Below are positions 23,316 to 33,966 of a stretch of 64,000 nt of DNA, one piece after another. The notes under the pieces were generated by a model. That model was not told the origin of the DNA. It worked only from the letters and a program-made list of their open reading frames with translations, and searched no databases. The first letter of the stretch is position 1, and every line of letters begins with the position of its first letter. Source of the stretch: Tetracladium setigerum (Eukaryota; Ascomycota; Leotiomycetes; Helotiales); the NCBI GenBank assembly GCA_031472005.1, contig PZJY01000001.1, positions 248,001 to 312,000 on the forward strand, in the 5' to 3' direction. The translations under genes were made by a program, and so were the position numbers.

Positions 23316-24203
23316 ATGTCATTCTACAAACTCCCCCTCCGCTTTCTCCTTCGACCACACAAACACATTCACCCCTCTACCCCCCTCCGCTCACACGTTC
23401 ATCTCCTACCCAAACGCTTCTCCTCCACTAAAACCACACCCAAAACCACGCCCCTCCAAACCCTCACCAACCTAATCAACCACCTCCCCACCCCCTCCGC
23501 CGCCTCACCCTCCCCCTCCTCCACTCCCCAACAACACACATCATCTCCTTCCTCCTCCTGCACGAACTCACCGCTATCATCCCCTCATCGGACTTGCTTT
23601 AACATTTCACTACACTACTGTTTTGACGCCAGCGACGACATGGTTGGGGGATAATCCATATGTGGCCGAAGGGGTGGAGAGGTTTGGACGGTATTTTGAG
23701 AGGAAGGGGTGGTTTGGGTTTGGGGCTGTAACTCCAAATGATGCTGCGGATGCGGATGTGGATACAAAATCGAATCTGGATGGAAATACAGACATGAATT
23801 CAAATGCCTTTTCATCCTCATCGTCACCACCAGCAGACAAAACACCACCAACACCACCACCACCAACAACAACGACAGCAGCAACCACAATCTCAAAAAC
23901 CTTCTCCGTCCCCTCATCAAACGCCGGTAAAATTCTCCTAGAGGTCGCAACAGCATACGCAATCACAAAAGTCCTGTTGCCAGCCAGGATATTGCTCAGT
24001 GTATGGGGTACGCCGTGGTTCGCGAGGGTTGTGGTTGGTAGGTTTGGGGGTGTGTTGGGGAGGTTAAGGGGAAGGGAATGGGGATGGGGAAGTCGAGGGG
24101 GAAAGGGAAGAGTGGTGGTGGAACTGGGGTTGGTGTTGATATTGGGAGGAGAGTCGCTGGTGGGACGGGGGCTACGGGGGGAGGGGTGATTGGGAAGAGG
24201 TGA
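23316..24203 (+). CDS. Mitochondrial membrane protein with DUF1279/FAM210-like region (frameshifted in this sequence)
   Basis: A probable mitochondrial inner-membrane protein. The start MSFYKLPLRFLLRPHKHIH is a basic, acid-free presequence. The conserved core appears in pieces in different frames: HIISFLLLHELTAIIP, then LIGLALTFHYTTVLTPATTW, GVERFGRYFERKGWFGF, and the DUF1279-like AYAITKVLLPARILLSVW and GTPWFAR. A Gly/Lys-rich tail ends VIGKR at TGA 24201-24203. Joining the parts requires one extra base in each of three places (about 23515-23540, the CCCC run near 23577-23580, and the G-rich run near 24060-24090). With these three bases the reading frame closes at 296 codons. The literal sequence would give only fragments (stop in frame 1 at 23652-23654; in frame 2 at 24187-24189). 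The family assignment is tentative; yeast Mrx11-like proteins are possible relatives. Confidence 0.6.
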
Positions 24204-24666
24204 GTCTTGGGAATGTTAAGATCTACGAGTGTGTAATTATTTCCCAACAGAAGGGAGAAGTTTTGCCTGGGCTCTGGGAATCCGGAGAATTGGTGTGTCC
24301 AGAAAGAGTGCCTAATTAATGGGCAGTAAAGCAATGTGCGGTGTGTAAGGCAATTCGATCACACTCAATGGCATCTGGATGAATAACGGTTTTATATATC
24401 GATACCAACCTACCTACCTTAGGTGGTGTTTACAATAGGATGAGACGATAATAGAGTTTAGACTATGGGGAGACTTCACATCTCTAGCATATATCACAAA
24501 ATAGAACTTGGACAGTACACCTTTACTAATTGGGTCATCATGATCCTTAAACTTTTGTGTATGTTTCGTCTTCTGCTTAGACACCCACCATCAATCTTAT
24601 ATTCACATATTCGATATCCAGTATGTGCGTTTTAAAGTGCAGTTCTGTGTACAACACACGAAGCAT
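24204..24666. other. 3'-to-3' spacer with imperfect palindrome
   Basis: A spacer between convergent genes. Near 24408-24426 the sequence CCTACCTACCTTAGGTGG is an imperfect palindrome like those at 29194 and 31187. Nothing else is noted. Confidence 0.5.
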
Positions 24667-25592
24667 CTACTTCTCGTAGACCCAGTCGTGTGCGGCGCTC
24701 TTCCAGCTGATAACCTCACCCTCCTTGAACCAGAGAGCAATCTCCTTCTTGGCGTTCTCGACGCTGTCGGAGCCGTGGCAAACGTTACGTCCGACATCGA
24801 TGCTCTGTATAGTAGACGTGGTTAGTCGAGTTTCAATGGTGGATTTGAGGGGCTTAGATTGGAGATGTTAAAAGGCTAATGCCCCCAATCAAGAATATGA
24901 ACTTACGTAGTCACCACGGATGGTACCTGGCTGGGAAGCGAGAGGGTTGGTGGCACCGAGGAGAACTGGAAATGAAGTATTAGCTATGGTTCCCGAGACA
25001 CACTAGTCTTATACATACCACGTCCGGTCTTGACGGCATCACGACCTTCCAAACCATGGCGCAGATTGGTCCGCTGTTCATGTCTGCTTTATGTCAGCTG
25101 TGATTGACGCAAATTGTCGAGGGACGTACACTTGACAAGTCCGGCGAAGAAGGGCTTGTCGGAAAGATCAGCATCTGCGAGAACAACGTTAGTAATGTTT
25201 CATTGCGTGTAATCGTTAACATACAGTGCTTCTCGAGGTGCTCTTGGCCTGGAGTGACGAGCTTGATGGCAGCGAGCTTGTATCTAGAGTTGTGTCAGCA
25301 ACGAGTCCAACCTGGATGGAATCTCTGCCCAAACATACCCACGTTGCTCGAATCGGGAGATGATTGGGCCAACGAGTCCACGCTGAATGAATAATTTCAA
25401 TTAGTATATTTCTTATATCTTCATTTTTTGCTCTGGGGGTTGTGCAATCAATCGCATACTTGGACACCATCTGGCTTGATGGCAATGAAGCTATAGCAAA
25501 GTTGTCAGCTCACCGTCCCCTTCCGAGAAGTGTGGGATAACCCCTCCTTTTGGAATTCGAGGATCGACTTACGTTTGCTCGGTGGAGGCCAT
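24667..25592 (-). CDS. ndk1: Nucleoside diphosphate kinase (one-base deletion in exon 6)
   Basis: Transfers the gamma phosphate from ATP to nucleoside diphosphates through a phospho-His intermediate. Eight exons: 25592-25573, 25490-25460, 25382-25339, 25283-25225, 25174-25130, 25083-25019, 24965-24907 and 24804-24667. The sequence reads MASTEQTFIAIKPDGVQRGL, GPIISRFEQRGYKLAAIKL, YADLSDKPFF, the KYMNSGPICAMVW segment, GATNPLASQPGTIRGDY and NVCHGSDS with the catalytic His. Exon 6 reads GTT TGG AAG where GTT TGG GAA GGT (VWEG) is invariant, so one G is missing at the CC doublet 25049-25050 on the plus strand. With it the exons sum to 462 nt and 153 aa, the normal length. As this is a housekeeping enzyme with perfect introns, an assembly error is the best explanation. 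Confidence 0.95.
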
Positions 25593-25967
25593 TGTGTTGA
25601 TGTGGTTTGGGGTTGTGTTTTAGGGTGGGAAAGTTGGGATTGAAGATGGTGAGTTTGTAATGGTGAAAAGGGGAAGAGGTTGTCAGAGGGAAGAGGAGAG
25701 GGGCAGGAGGGGTGAGTTGTTGATTTTTATCTCGACTTTGGAGGGGTTCGAGAAACCTGGTGGGGCCCACCTTAGCGCTCTTGGCACTGTATGAATGCCA
25801 AGCCCAGGTCCTCACCTCACCTCCCTCTCCATAGGAGGAGGAACTGTCGACCAAAGCTTCGTATTGGAAGATATACTCGATACCATTCACCAAGCCTTGT
25901 GAGAGCTTTTTATCCGAATCTATTCTGCGAATAGCTTCATTTTCTTCGGTTTAGGCACCTCTTTGCC
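25593..25967. promoter_or_regulatory. Bidirectional promoter, NDK / glucosidase II
   Basis: The 375 bp between the divergent start codons of two housekeeping genes. It contains purine-rich tracts (25670-25710). No TATA box or named operator was found. Confidence 0.45.
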
Positions 25968-28942
25968 ATGCGTTCCACTCTAAGGCTGTCCTTGAATTGG
26001 ACAGCTTTACTTGTTGTCCTTTCCGCCATCTCTCTTCTCTCTACCCCCACAGGTCAGGATCCCTATCTGCCTCAATTTCTCCGACCCATTGATAATTCTA
26101 ACATGGCCATTTAGATGCTGTTAAGCACGAGAACTTCAAACGATGCGATCAATCCGGATTTTGTAAACGGAATCGAGCCTATGCGGACAAGGCCACACAA
26201 CTAGGAGGACAATGGGAAACCCCCTATAAAGTTTCCCCAGAATCATTGAGCTGGACCAATGGCCGACTACAAGGCACAATTCTCAAGACCATCAACGAGA
26301 AAGGAGATACGGTCCGGTTACCAATCACCATCTCGTTCCTTCAGTCTGGGTCTGCGAGGGTCACTATCGACGAAGAGGTACGCCAGAAGGGTGAAATCGA
26401 ACTGCGACATGACAGTAAGGTGAGGAAGGAGAGATACAACGAGGCCGAAAACTGGTCAATTGTAGGAGGTCTTGATTTGAGTAAGACGGCTACGGAGTCT
26501 CGAGACGGGAAGACGAGCACGGTCACTTATGGGCCAGATGGGAAATTCGAGGCGGTGATCACATTCGCGCCTTTCGGTATCGATTTCAGACGGGACTCTG
26601 CTACAGAAATCAAGTTCAATGATCGCGGCCTTTTCAACGTTGAACATTGGAGATCAAAAGTCGAAAAGGTTGTACCAGAGAAAAAGGAAGGCGAAGAAGA
26701 GGCAAAGGAGGAGGACAAGGTCCCTGAAGTTCAAACCTCTGAAGACGAGAATACCTGGTGGGAGGAATCATTCGGTGGAAACACAGACTCCAAACCCAAA
26801 GGACCTGAAAGTGTTGCTATCGATATTACATTCCCTGGCTATGAGCACGTTTTTGGTATTCCTGAACATGCGGGTTCTCTTTCGTTGAAAGAGACAAGGC
26901 AGTCTGGAAACTACGAGGATCCATACAGACTTTACAACTCTGATGTTTTCGAGTATATCATGGACAGCCCCATGACTCTCTATGGAGCTATTCCTTTCAT
27001 GCAGGCTCACAAGAAAGATTCAACTGTTGGTGTATTCTGGTTGAATGCCGCAGAAATGTGGGTCGACGTTGTCAAGGAAAAGGAAGCCCACAACCCATTG
27101 AGTCTCGGTATTGGTGCCAAAACAGATACCAAAACTCATTGGTTCTCGGAAAGTGGACTCGTTGATGTCTTTGTCTTTATGGGGCCAACTCCCAAGGATG
27201 TCACCAAAGCTTATGGAGAGCTTACTGGCTTCACACAGCTGCCACAAGAATTCTCAATTGCCTATCACCAATGCCGTTGGAACTACAACAGTGATGATGA
27301 TGTTAAGGATGTCGACCGAAAGATGTCCAAGTACCAGATCCCATATGATGTCATCTGGCTTGATATTGAATACACAGATGACAAGCAATATTTCACATGG
27401 GATCCTCTGTCATTCTCTAACCCTACAGGAACGCTTGAACAACTTGATGAGTCCGAGCGAAAGTTGGTGGCCATCATTGATCCTCATATCAAGAAGAAGG
27501 ATGGATACCAAGTCAATGATGAGCTGGTGAAGCAAGACCTTGCTGTCCACGGTAAGGACGGCAACTCTTATGAAGGATGGTGCTGGCCTGGTTCATCCCA
27601 CTGGATCGATACCTTCAACCCTCTCACTAGAAAGTGGTGGGGTGGACTTTTCAAATTTGGATCAATGTTCACTTCCGCCGCAAACGTTTTCATTTGGAAC
27701 GACATGAACGAACCATCTGTTTTCAACGGTCCTGAGACCACAATGCCAAAGGATAATGTCCACCATGGTGATTGGGAGCATCGTGATGTTCACAACTTGT
27801 ATGGTATGACCGTCCACAATGCAACATACCATGCCCTGCTTGAGAGAAAGAAGGGCGTTGTACGTCGTCCATTCGTGTTGACACGAGCTTTCTTCGCTGG
27901 CTCCCAACGTCTTGGTGCCATGTGGACCGGAGACAACCAAGCGAGCTGGGATCATCTTGCTGCTGGCTTCCCCATGATTCTCAACCAAGGAATTTCAGGC
28001 TTTCCATTCTCTGGAGCTGATGTTGGTGGATTCTTCGGTAACCCAGAGAAGGATCTCCTCACTCGCTGGTACCAAGCGGGTGCATTTTACCCCTTCTTCC
28101 GTGGCCACGCACACATTGATACTCGCCGCCGGGAGCCTTATCTTTTGGAAGAGCCATTCAGGGGTGTTATCACCCAAGCGATCCGTCTGCGATATGCTCT
28201 TCTTCCTGCTTGGTACACTGCTTTCCATGAAGCCTCAGTTGACGGAACTCCAATCATCCGACCACAATATTACCTTTACCCTAGTGATGAGGCTGGATTC
28301 GCAGTCGACGATCAATTCTTCGTTGGCTCCACTGGTCTTCTCGCCAAGCCTGTAGTAACCAAAGATGCATCCACTGTGGATATTTATATTCCTGATGAGG
28401 AGGTTTATTATGATTACTTCGACTTCACCACGGTCCAAGGAAAAGGACGCAAGACACTTCCAGCACCACTTGAGAAGATACCTCTCTTGATGCAAGGTGG
28501 CCACATTATCCCACGTAAAGACCGCCCAAGACGATCAAGCGGTCTCATGAAGTGGGACCCATACACGCTCGTCATTGCACTCTCCAAAGCCGGCACTGCC
28601 ACTGGCGAGCTCTACATTGATGACGGAGAGACCTTTGACTACCAGACTGGTGCCTACATCCACCGCTCCTTCAACTTCTCGAATGGCGTCCTCGAGAGCA
28701 AAGACATCGGAACCAAGGGCAAGTTAACAGACAAGTATTTGAAGTCGATGAAGTCCATGGGCATTGAGAAGGTGGTCATCGTAGGGGCTCCAAAGGAGTG
28801 GGCTGCAAAGACTAGCGTCAAGGTTGGTGGTAAGGACGAGGCGAGAGTGGAATATCATGCCGCTGCAGGTGGAAAGGCTGCCTGGGCGATTGTCAAAGCA
28901 CCAAAGGTCAAGATTGGTGAGGACTGGAAGATTGAGTTTTAG
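25968..28942 (+). CDS. Glucosidase II alpha subunit (GH31)
   Basis: ER alpha-glucosidase that trims the two inner glucoses of N-glycans during glycoprotein quality control, acting with a beta subunit not in this window. Two exons, 25968-26052 and 26115-28942, give 970 aa, normal for the family. The N-terminal signal is RSTLRLSLNWTALLVVLSAI. The mature start has the conserved HENFKRCDQSGFCKRNRAYA. A Glu/Lys-rich stretch (about residues 160-190) precedes the GH31 barrel with FSIAYHQCRWNYNSDDDV, DVIWLDIEYTDDKQYFTW, the nucleophile motif FIWNDMNEPSVFNGPE near residue 557, WTGDNQASWDHL with the acid/base Asp near 634, and PFFRGHAHIDTRRREPYL. No ER-retention tail is present, as expected because the beta subunit retains it. 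No breaks are seen. Confidence 0.97.
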
Positions 28943-29361
28943 AAGTTGGTTAGTTACAGTTTACAAATCTAGCAATGAAGAGTTTGTATATTACTGTGAA
29001 TCTAGCCGAAGCTTCAATGAAAAGTAATAGTTTGTGGAATTAGAATCATAGCTACTTCCTGCTGCGTATTCGCCATCACAGCGCCCCATGATGTACTGTA
29101 CCAGATAAAGGGAGTATGCGATTTCAAACGAAGAGCAAAGATTATAAGAATTCTTGAAGAATACAGCCATTTATTTGGATATTATACCCGAGGTACCTAC
29201 TTTAGGTAACGAACCAACAACGACTACCAAGAGCCATAATATTTTACACTTCTACGTCTATGACCACACACACTCAACCTCCCACCCAATAAACCACAAA
29301 TCCTTACTCATACCTCCTCACCAAATCAAACACATCATCATCATCCCACCTCATATTCACC
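28943..29361. other. Spacer with palindrome at 29194-29208
   Basis: A spacer between convergent genes. TACCTA (29194-29199), a 3-nt gap, then TAGGTA (29203-29208) form a 6-bp inverted repeat. No gene is seen. Confidence 0.5.
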
Positions 29362-30088
29362 CTATCCTCCCAATCCACCCTGACCCCCCCAATTCTCCAT
29401 AACCCTATCGAAAATCTGCACCAGATCCTGATCATCGATATCAAACTCCTCCTCCTCCTCATCATCATCCGTCGTCATTATCGCATATTTGCACCTCACG
29501 ATCACGCGTTGTAGACTCTCGATTTTCTGTACTATTGCCATGGCGCGATTTTCCCACTTGTGTATGAATCGCACTACTTCGCGCGGGTGCTCCCAGTGCT
29601 TGTCGGCGCGGAGACCGGGCCAGTGGAGGAGGATTGTCTTGACCATCTGTAAAGGGGGGGAAGGAAAGAAGGGAAGATTAGTATTGTGGTTTTGAAAATA
29701 GGGGGTTTGAGGTGAAATGTAATGAAATGATATGAAACGAAATGGGGACATAGGTAACCTTACCTTCCTCTCAGCCTCATCAACACAAGTCCCAAACTCT
29801 CTGATAGTAATTTCATAATTGGTCTCCTTCTTCTTCTTCTTCTCCCACTCCTCCTCCTGCTCACCATCGTCACTACCACCCTCCCTCTCCTCCCTCACAT
29901 CCAAAAACTCCAACACATCCCCCTAAATCAACCCACACAGTCCCAATCCCCCTCCCCTCAAACAACACACCCTCCTCCCCATCAATCCAATTTCCCCACA
30001 CCTTCCCCTCCCTACACATCTCCTTAAAAGCAATCTCATCCTCCCAAGACTCCCCGTTAATTTCTCCCGCCCAAACACTAAACTCCAT
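29362..30088 (-). CDS. Hypothetical acidic protein
   Basis: Not recognised. Exon 1 (30088-29764) starts MEFSVWAGEINGESWEDEI and reads WGNWIDGEEGVLFEGRGIGT. A 117-nt intron (29763-29647, GTAAGG..TTTACAG) leads to exon 2 (29646-29362) with ILLHWPGLRADKHWEHPREV and a poly-Asp/Glu stretch TDDDEEEEEFDIDDQDLV. Between WVDL and DVLEFLDVREE the frame shifts by one; removing one C from the CCCCC run at 29919-29923 rejoins the two halves and gives 202 aa. An alternative is an extra short intron. An upstream Met at 30172 in the same frame would add a hydrophobic leader; Met 30088 is preferred because the conserved-looking sequence starts there. The compact mix of Trp/Gly motifs suggests a real small fungal family, but no function is proposed. 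Confidence 0.5.
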
Positions 30089-31395
30089 CGCTCCATTGCG
30101 AGGGCTCGGGATGCGGTGCAGATGTGTAAGGCGGTTGGGATGGGGGTGGGAGAGGAGTAGAAGTATACACATGCATTTTGTTGGGCATGCTCATCGGGGA
30201 GAGATTGGGCGAGGGAGAGAGAGTGGGAGAGGGTAAGAGAGAGGTGGGAGTCTCGTCCGTGAGGATCGTAGGGACGAGAGTGCAGTTTGAGAGGGAGTGC
30301 GCGAGAGGGTGTGAGAGCGATGAAGGCGCGGAAGATGAGAATTTGAATTTCAGATGGTAGGCAGGAGAATTAAGGAAAAGTTGACATTTTTTGAAAGTTG
30401 GATTTTGAAAGGGGCTTTTTTTATTCTATGGGATGTTTTGTTGAGTTGAGGAGAGAGGAGAGAGAAGTATGTGACCTGCAGGAATGAGAGGAAGGTGAAA
30501 TTAACTTGGGCCTGTTGTTCGGTTCGGATCGTAAAAGTGGTACGGAGTATCCATCCACTATCGCCAATTTAAAGTCGCTCGACACTCTTTACAGACTCGT
30601 TCAATAACTATATAATGGAGAGGGACTGTGGTTCAAGCCTTACACTACCTACTATCGTCATTTCCTTCAAGTTTCGAGTGAGTATGAAGCAAACCAAACC
30701 TCGATTCCTGCTCCACAATTTCTCTGGATATCAAAACAGAAGTCTGGGCACTTCTCTTGCTCTCCAAACTTTTGCACTTCAAAAACAATATCGTCTTAGT
30801 CCATACGAATGTAGATCTTTTTTTTAACCAAATCATGGTTTGGGCCTGACGCATCCATGTGAGCACTGGGTGGGAGTTTTATGAGAAATGAGAACTCCAC
30901 CTGATGTACTCCGTATTTAGATTCGCAATGGAGGTGACACCAATACATTCTGATTATCTTACTACGAGATTTATGGTTGAAAGCGATACTTTTGGCGTAT
31001 ATTGCATGTCTGCATGTTTTCCCCGGCTGATATCCGATATGGATGGATGTGGGAATAAACCTTGATGAGCAAGCATTCATTCAGACTCCAGCCTTTTATT
31101 TCTGACAACGCGATGTTAATCCAGCTGTTGGAATGACGATAACAATATCCAAGGGAGAGATCAGATATAAATAAAACTACTCTATAGATACCTACTATAA
31201 GGTAAGGTATCTGAGATACTTGTTAGCTACAGAGTTTCGTGATCAGATATACGCTTGGTATGCGTTTATCACATATCACCCAAATTCCGAAACCAACTCA
31301 TCATCCTCACACTCAATCAACCATGAACGTCTCCACAATCCCTCGCCATCAACCACAACAGCTCAAATCTTCTCAGACAGCATCACATTAATTCA
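30089..31395. other. Intergenic region, 1.3 kb
   Basis: Contains purine-rich GAGAG repeats (30190-30310) and a 7-bp inverted repeat at 31187-31211 (GATACCT, 11-nt spacer, AGGTATC). Short frames on both strands have no recognisable similarity. The last 200 bases are the presumed promoter of the 2EXR gene. Confidence 0.5.
31187..31211. repeat. Inverted repeat GATACCT..AGGTATC
   Basis: Arms 31187-31193 and 31205-31211 pair perfectly, and the spacer itself ends in AAGGTA. It is the third example in this window of a TACCT..AGGTA palindrome in a gene-free spacer. Confidence 0.6.
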
Positions 31396-32222
31396 ATGGA
31401 CTCATTTCAGCTCTTCAGCGACGCCCGCTTTCCACCAGAAGTGCGAGACTTGATCTGGGAAGAAGCCATCTCCTCCCACCCACCCCGAAACGTCGAACTC
31501 CGCTGCGGCCACAAAGAAACAATCTGCACGCCTGACAACGAGATTATCTCAGTGAAATATAAATTCGTCTCCTCAGCTCCCATCCCAGCGCTGCTCCACG
31601 CCTGTTCGCGATCCAGGGAGCTGGCGCAAAAAGGTGGACTTTGACCTTCGATTCAAAGTATAGATTCTTCAATGGCGACGAGAAGCACTTTCCAGATTTA
31701 GCACAAAAAAGAATCCCGAGGACTTGGTTCGATTTCAAATCCGATATTTTGGTATTCCTGGAGTATGCTTCCAATCACGACGACAATATTACCACTGTTC
31801 ATGTCATGCAAGAGATTGAACTCCGTATGCGAGAGCGTGTCGAGATCGTCGCTGTCAATAGTCCGAACACAATCCACGGCGACGATCCCGATGATTATCT
31901 CGAATGGGACTTTCAATATGTCTACGCAATCAGCATGGGATTCCCGTCAGCGAGAACTATTCTCGTCTCGGACCACCCAGAGGAAGGTGGGGGCGTCTAC
32001 GATCTCACACATCCAGACAGCTTCGTACGCCACCCTCCAAACAGTACATACGAAAAAGGAGTCGTTCAAGTTTTTGCTATCGAGTTTGATCACCTACCGG
32101 GGAGAGACGCCCGGGGAAGAGACGCCCCGGAGATCGCTTTTGTTCATTGGCCTTTAAGAGTACTTGAAGTCGAGTCTGACGACGACTTAGAATATGAGTA
32201 CCACGGTCGAGAAATCCTTTGA
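31396..32222 (+). CDS. 2EXR domain protein (one-base deletion)
   Basis: A fungal 2EXR-family protein of unknown function, a family greatly expanded in plant-associated ascomycetes. The N-terminus has the diagnostic block LFSDARFPPEVRDLIWEEAI. Further matches are LLHACSRSRELAQK and, after a shift, LTFDSKYRFFNG, TWFDFKSDILVFLEYA and YAISMGFPSARTILVSD. The literal frame stops at 31642-31644 after LAQKGGL. One extra A in the AAAAA run at 31628-31632 converts this to LAQKRWTLTFDSKYRF, matching how the family reads, and the gene becomes one exon of 275 aa ending at TGA 32220-32222. The break is probably a sequence error. The C-terminus is acidic (EVESDDDLEYEY). Confidence 0.75.
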
Positions 32223-33737
32223 GACGAAAATGCTCACTTTCCGAGCGGAGGCTTCAAAAATTTGAAATTTGAAAAAGATGTTTTTCTTCATGGAGCCGAC
32301 AGTCTGGGGCTGGGTATGGGATGCCTTGCAGAGTTGGAGGGAGGCCACGTTTGTTTCGTACAGTAAGTTCGAATATGGAGAAAAACGCGACAATAGATTT
32401 GGCTAGAGATATAAAGTGGATGTTCAAGTTCGTGATATCTTTCATGGACCAAACAATTTCGTCAGAGGTAAGAAGAAAACTTATGCTACAGGCTGTGTGA
32501 AGATGAGAATTGCATCCTTTGAAACTGAAAAGAGTGGTTGATCAATTTCCGAAGCTGTGGTTTAACATCAGTGCAATAATCAACCCCGACTCTCTGACAG
32601 CGAAACAATCTTTCCGATTTGTCAACATCAAGATTCCCTCGCTAGTACAGTTTCACGGACAACCAATAGTCTTATGTATTGAAGCTCGCCTGCTAGATAC
32701 ACTGGCAGTATTTATGGAAGAAATTGGAAAATGAAAGGCAATTGCTGTTACCAAGAAAGAACGAGGAGAGATGTTACCCATTAGGTGGGCTAGACACGCG
32801 GAATAGACCAGATGATGACTTTTTATAGTATAGAGTTAAGATACACTGCTGCTGATGTGTACCCGAGCCTATGGTCGACGTTTGTTAAAGTTTTTGCGAT
32901 TCGTGGATCGCTTGTTTTCCTGGGTGAAGTGGTACGGGATGAGTTCCAGACGGCGCCGATACGATGCATCCACACAATTTCGCTTCGTTTGCTGGTACTG
33001 TATTATGGTTGTGTTTATTTACTTCTGCTTTAAATGGTCCTCCTGATAGGTCTACTACCTCTCATAAGCCGATTTACGATGGCCTCATGCTTTGCTTAAA
33101 TCTTCTATCCAATCTTTGGTTTTTCCGCAGATCGGCTTCCTTCCTGCACGTCTAAAAGCACTCGCGTTATTCGGACCATCAACAACAGAGCGATGAAGGA
33201 TTGCAGACAAGTCATACGATCTGCGAATCCTATCTCGCTGAGATGGCTCTAGCTCGAAACTATAAGCCGTATATGTTTACGGAGGTATATTCCTCGTCAA
33301 TGATAGCGTACCAATTCTCCATGGTTCATCTCCATCCAAGCCAATGGAAGCTTTCAGCGCAATCTATTTAGCCCATCCCCCAACCTCCTCGGCTGATCCC
33401 TTCCAAACCCGGCATTTCAAACCAAAACACAAACTCGCCTCCCTACCGCACCAATCAACCCTTCCAACATCAAAACAAGAGAGTAGCCATGCCAACATAC
33501 AAAATGCGGGGTTTGCTTTAAGATCACCGGAAAACGCTCCAAAGCCGGACCATCCCATAACCGAGGCTTGTCCAGGTCAATTTCAGTGGATCCCTGATGT
33601 ATATATGCGCTCCAATCAATGGCTTTATATCTGCGTGATGAGCTTGTGTTTCTGAGACCACTTCCAAGGATTTTGGGGGTTGGAAATCATGGTTCGGTGG
33701 GGTCATTGGAACATGGAGAAGGGCGTGACGGAGAAAT

Positions 33738-33817
33738 CTGGGGAATGGAAGCCGAGACTGGCATGGTTCTCGTGTACGGTGGGTTAAAGTGGGCTCCAAG
33801 TTCCCCGAGGTCTGGGG
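33738..33817 (+). promoter_or_regulatory. Two CreA-type sites (CTGGGG) upstream of sugar transporter
   Basis: CTGGGG occurs at 33738-33743 and 33812-33817 in the same orientation, 74 bp apart, matching the SYGGRG consensus of the carbon-catabolite repressor CreA/Cre1. Such hexamers occur often by chance. Paired sites 150-230 nt upstream of a sugar-transporter start are suggestive only. Confidence 0.3.
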
Positions 33818-33838
33818 TTAACGGGAGAGCAGCATAAG

Positions 33839-33846
33839 TATATATA
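33839..33846 (+). promoter_or_regulatory. TATA box of sugar transporter
   Basis: TATATATA 128 nt upstream of the transporter ATG, at a typical distance for a regulated fungal gene with a leader. Confidence 0.5.
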
Positions 33847-33966
33847 GTTCATGCAGTTCGTAACTATGTGAGTCTTTTTCTCTCTTTCTCTGTTCATCTT
33901 GTTCATTATCTCTCAACGGATTGTGTAGCAGCAAGTTAAGCTTAAAGTCAAAGAGGAAAGGAAAAG

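Larger units (their letters stand above)
32223..33966. other. Intergenic region upstream of sugar transporter
   Basis: No convincing gene. Frames in 32250-33160 and 33344-33655 have no family features. The 3' end forms the transporter promoter, with a TATATATA box and two CTGGGG words listed separately. Confidence 0.5.

Noticed and set aside
33344..33655. Open frame of about 104 codons upstream of the sugar transporter
   Set aside because: No family features, and it lies in the transporter promoter region with the TATA box downstream.
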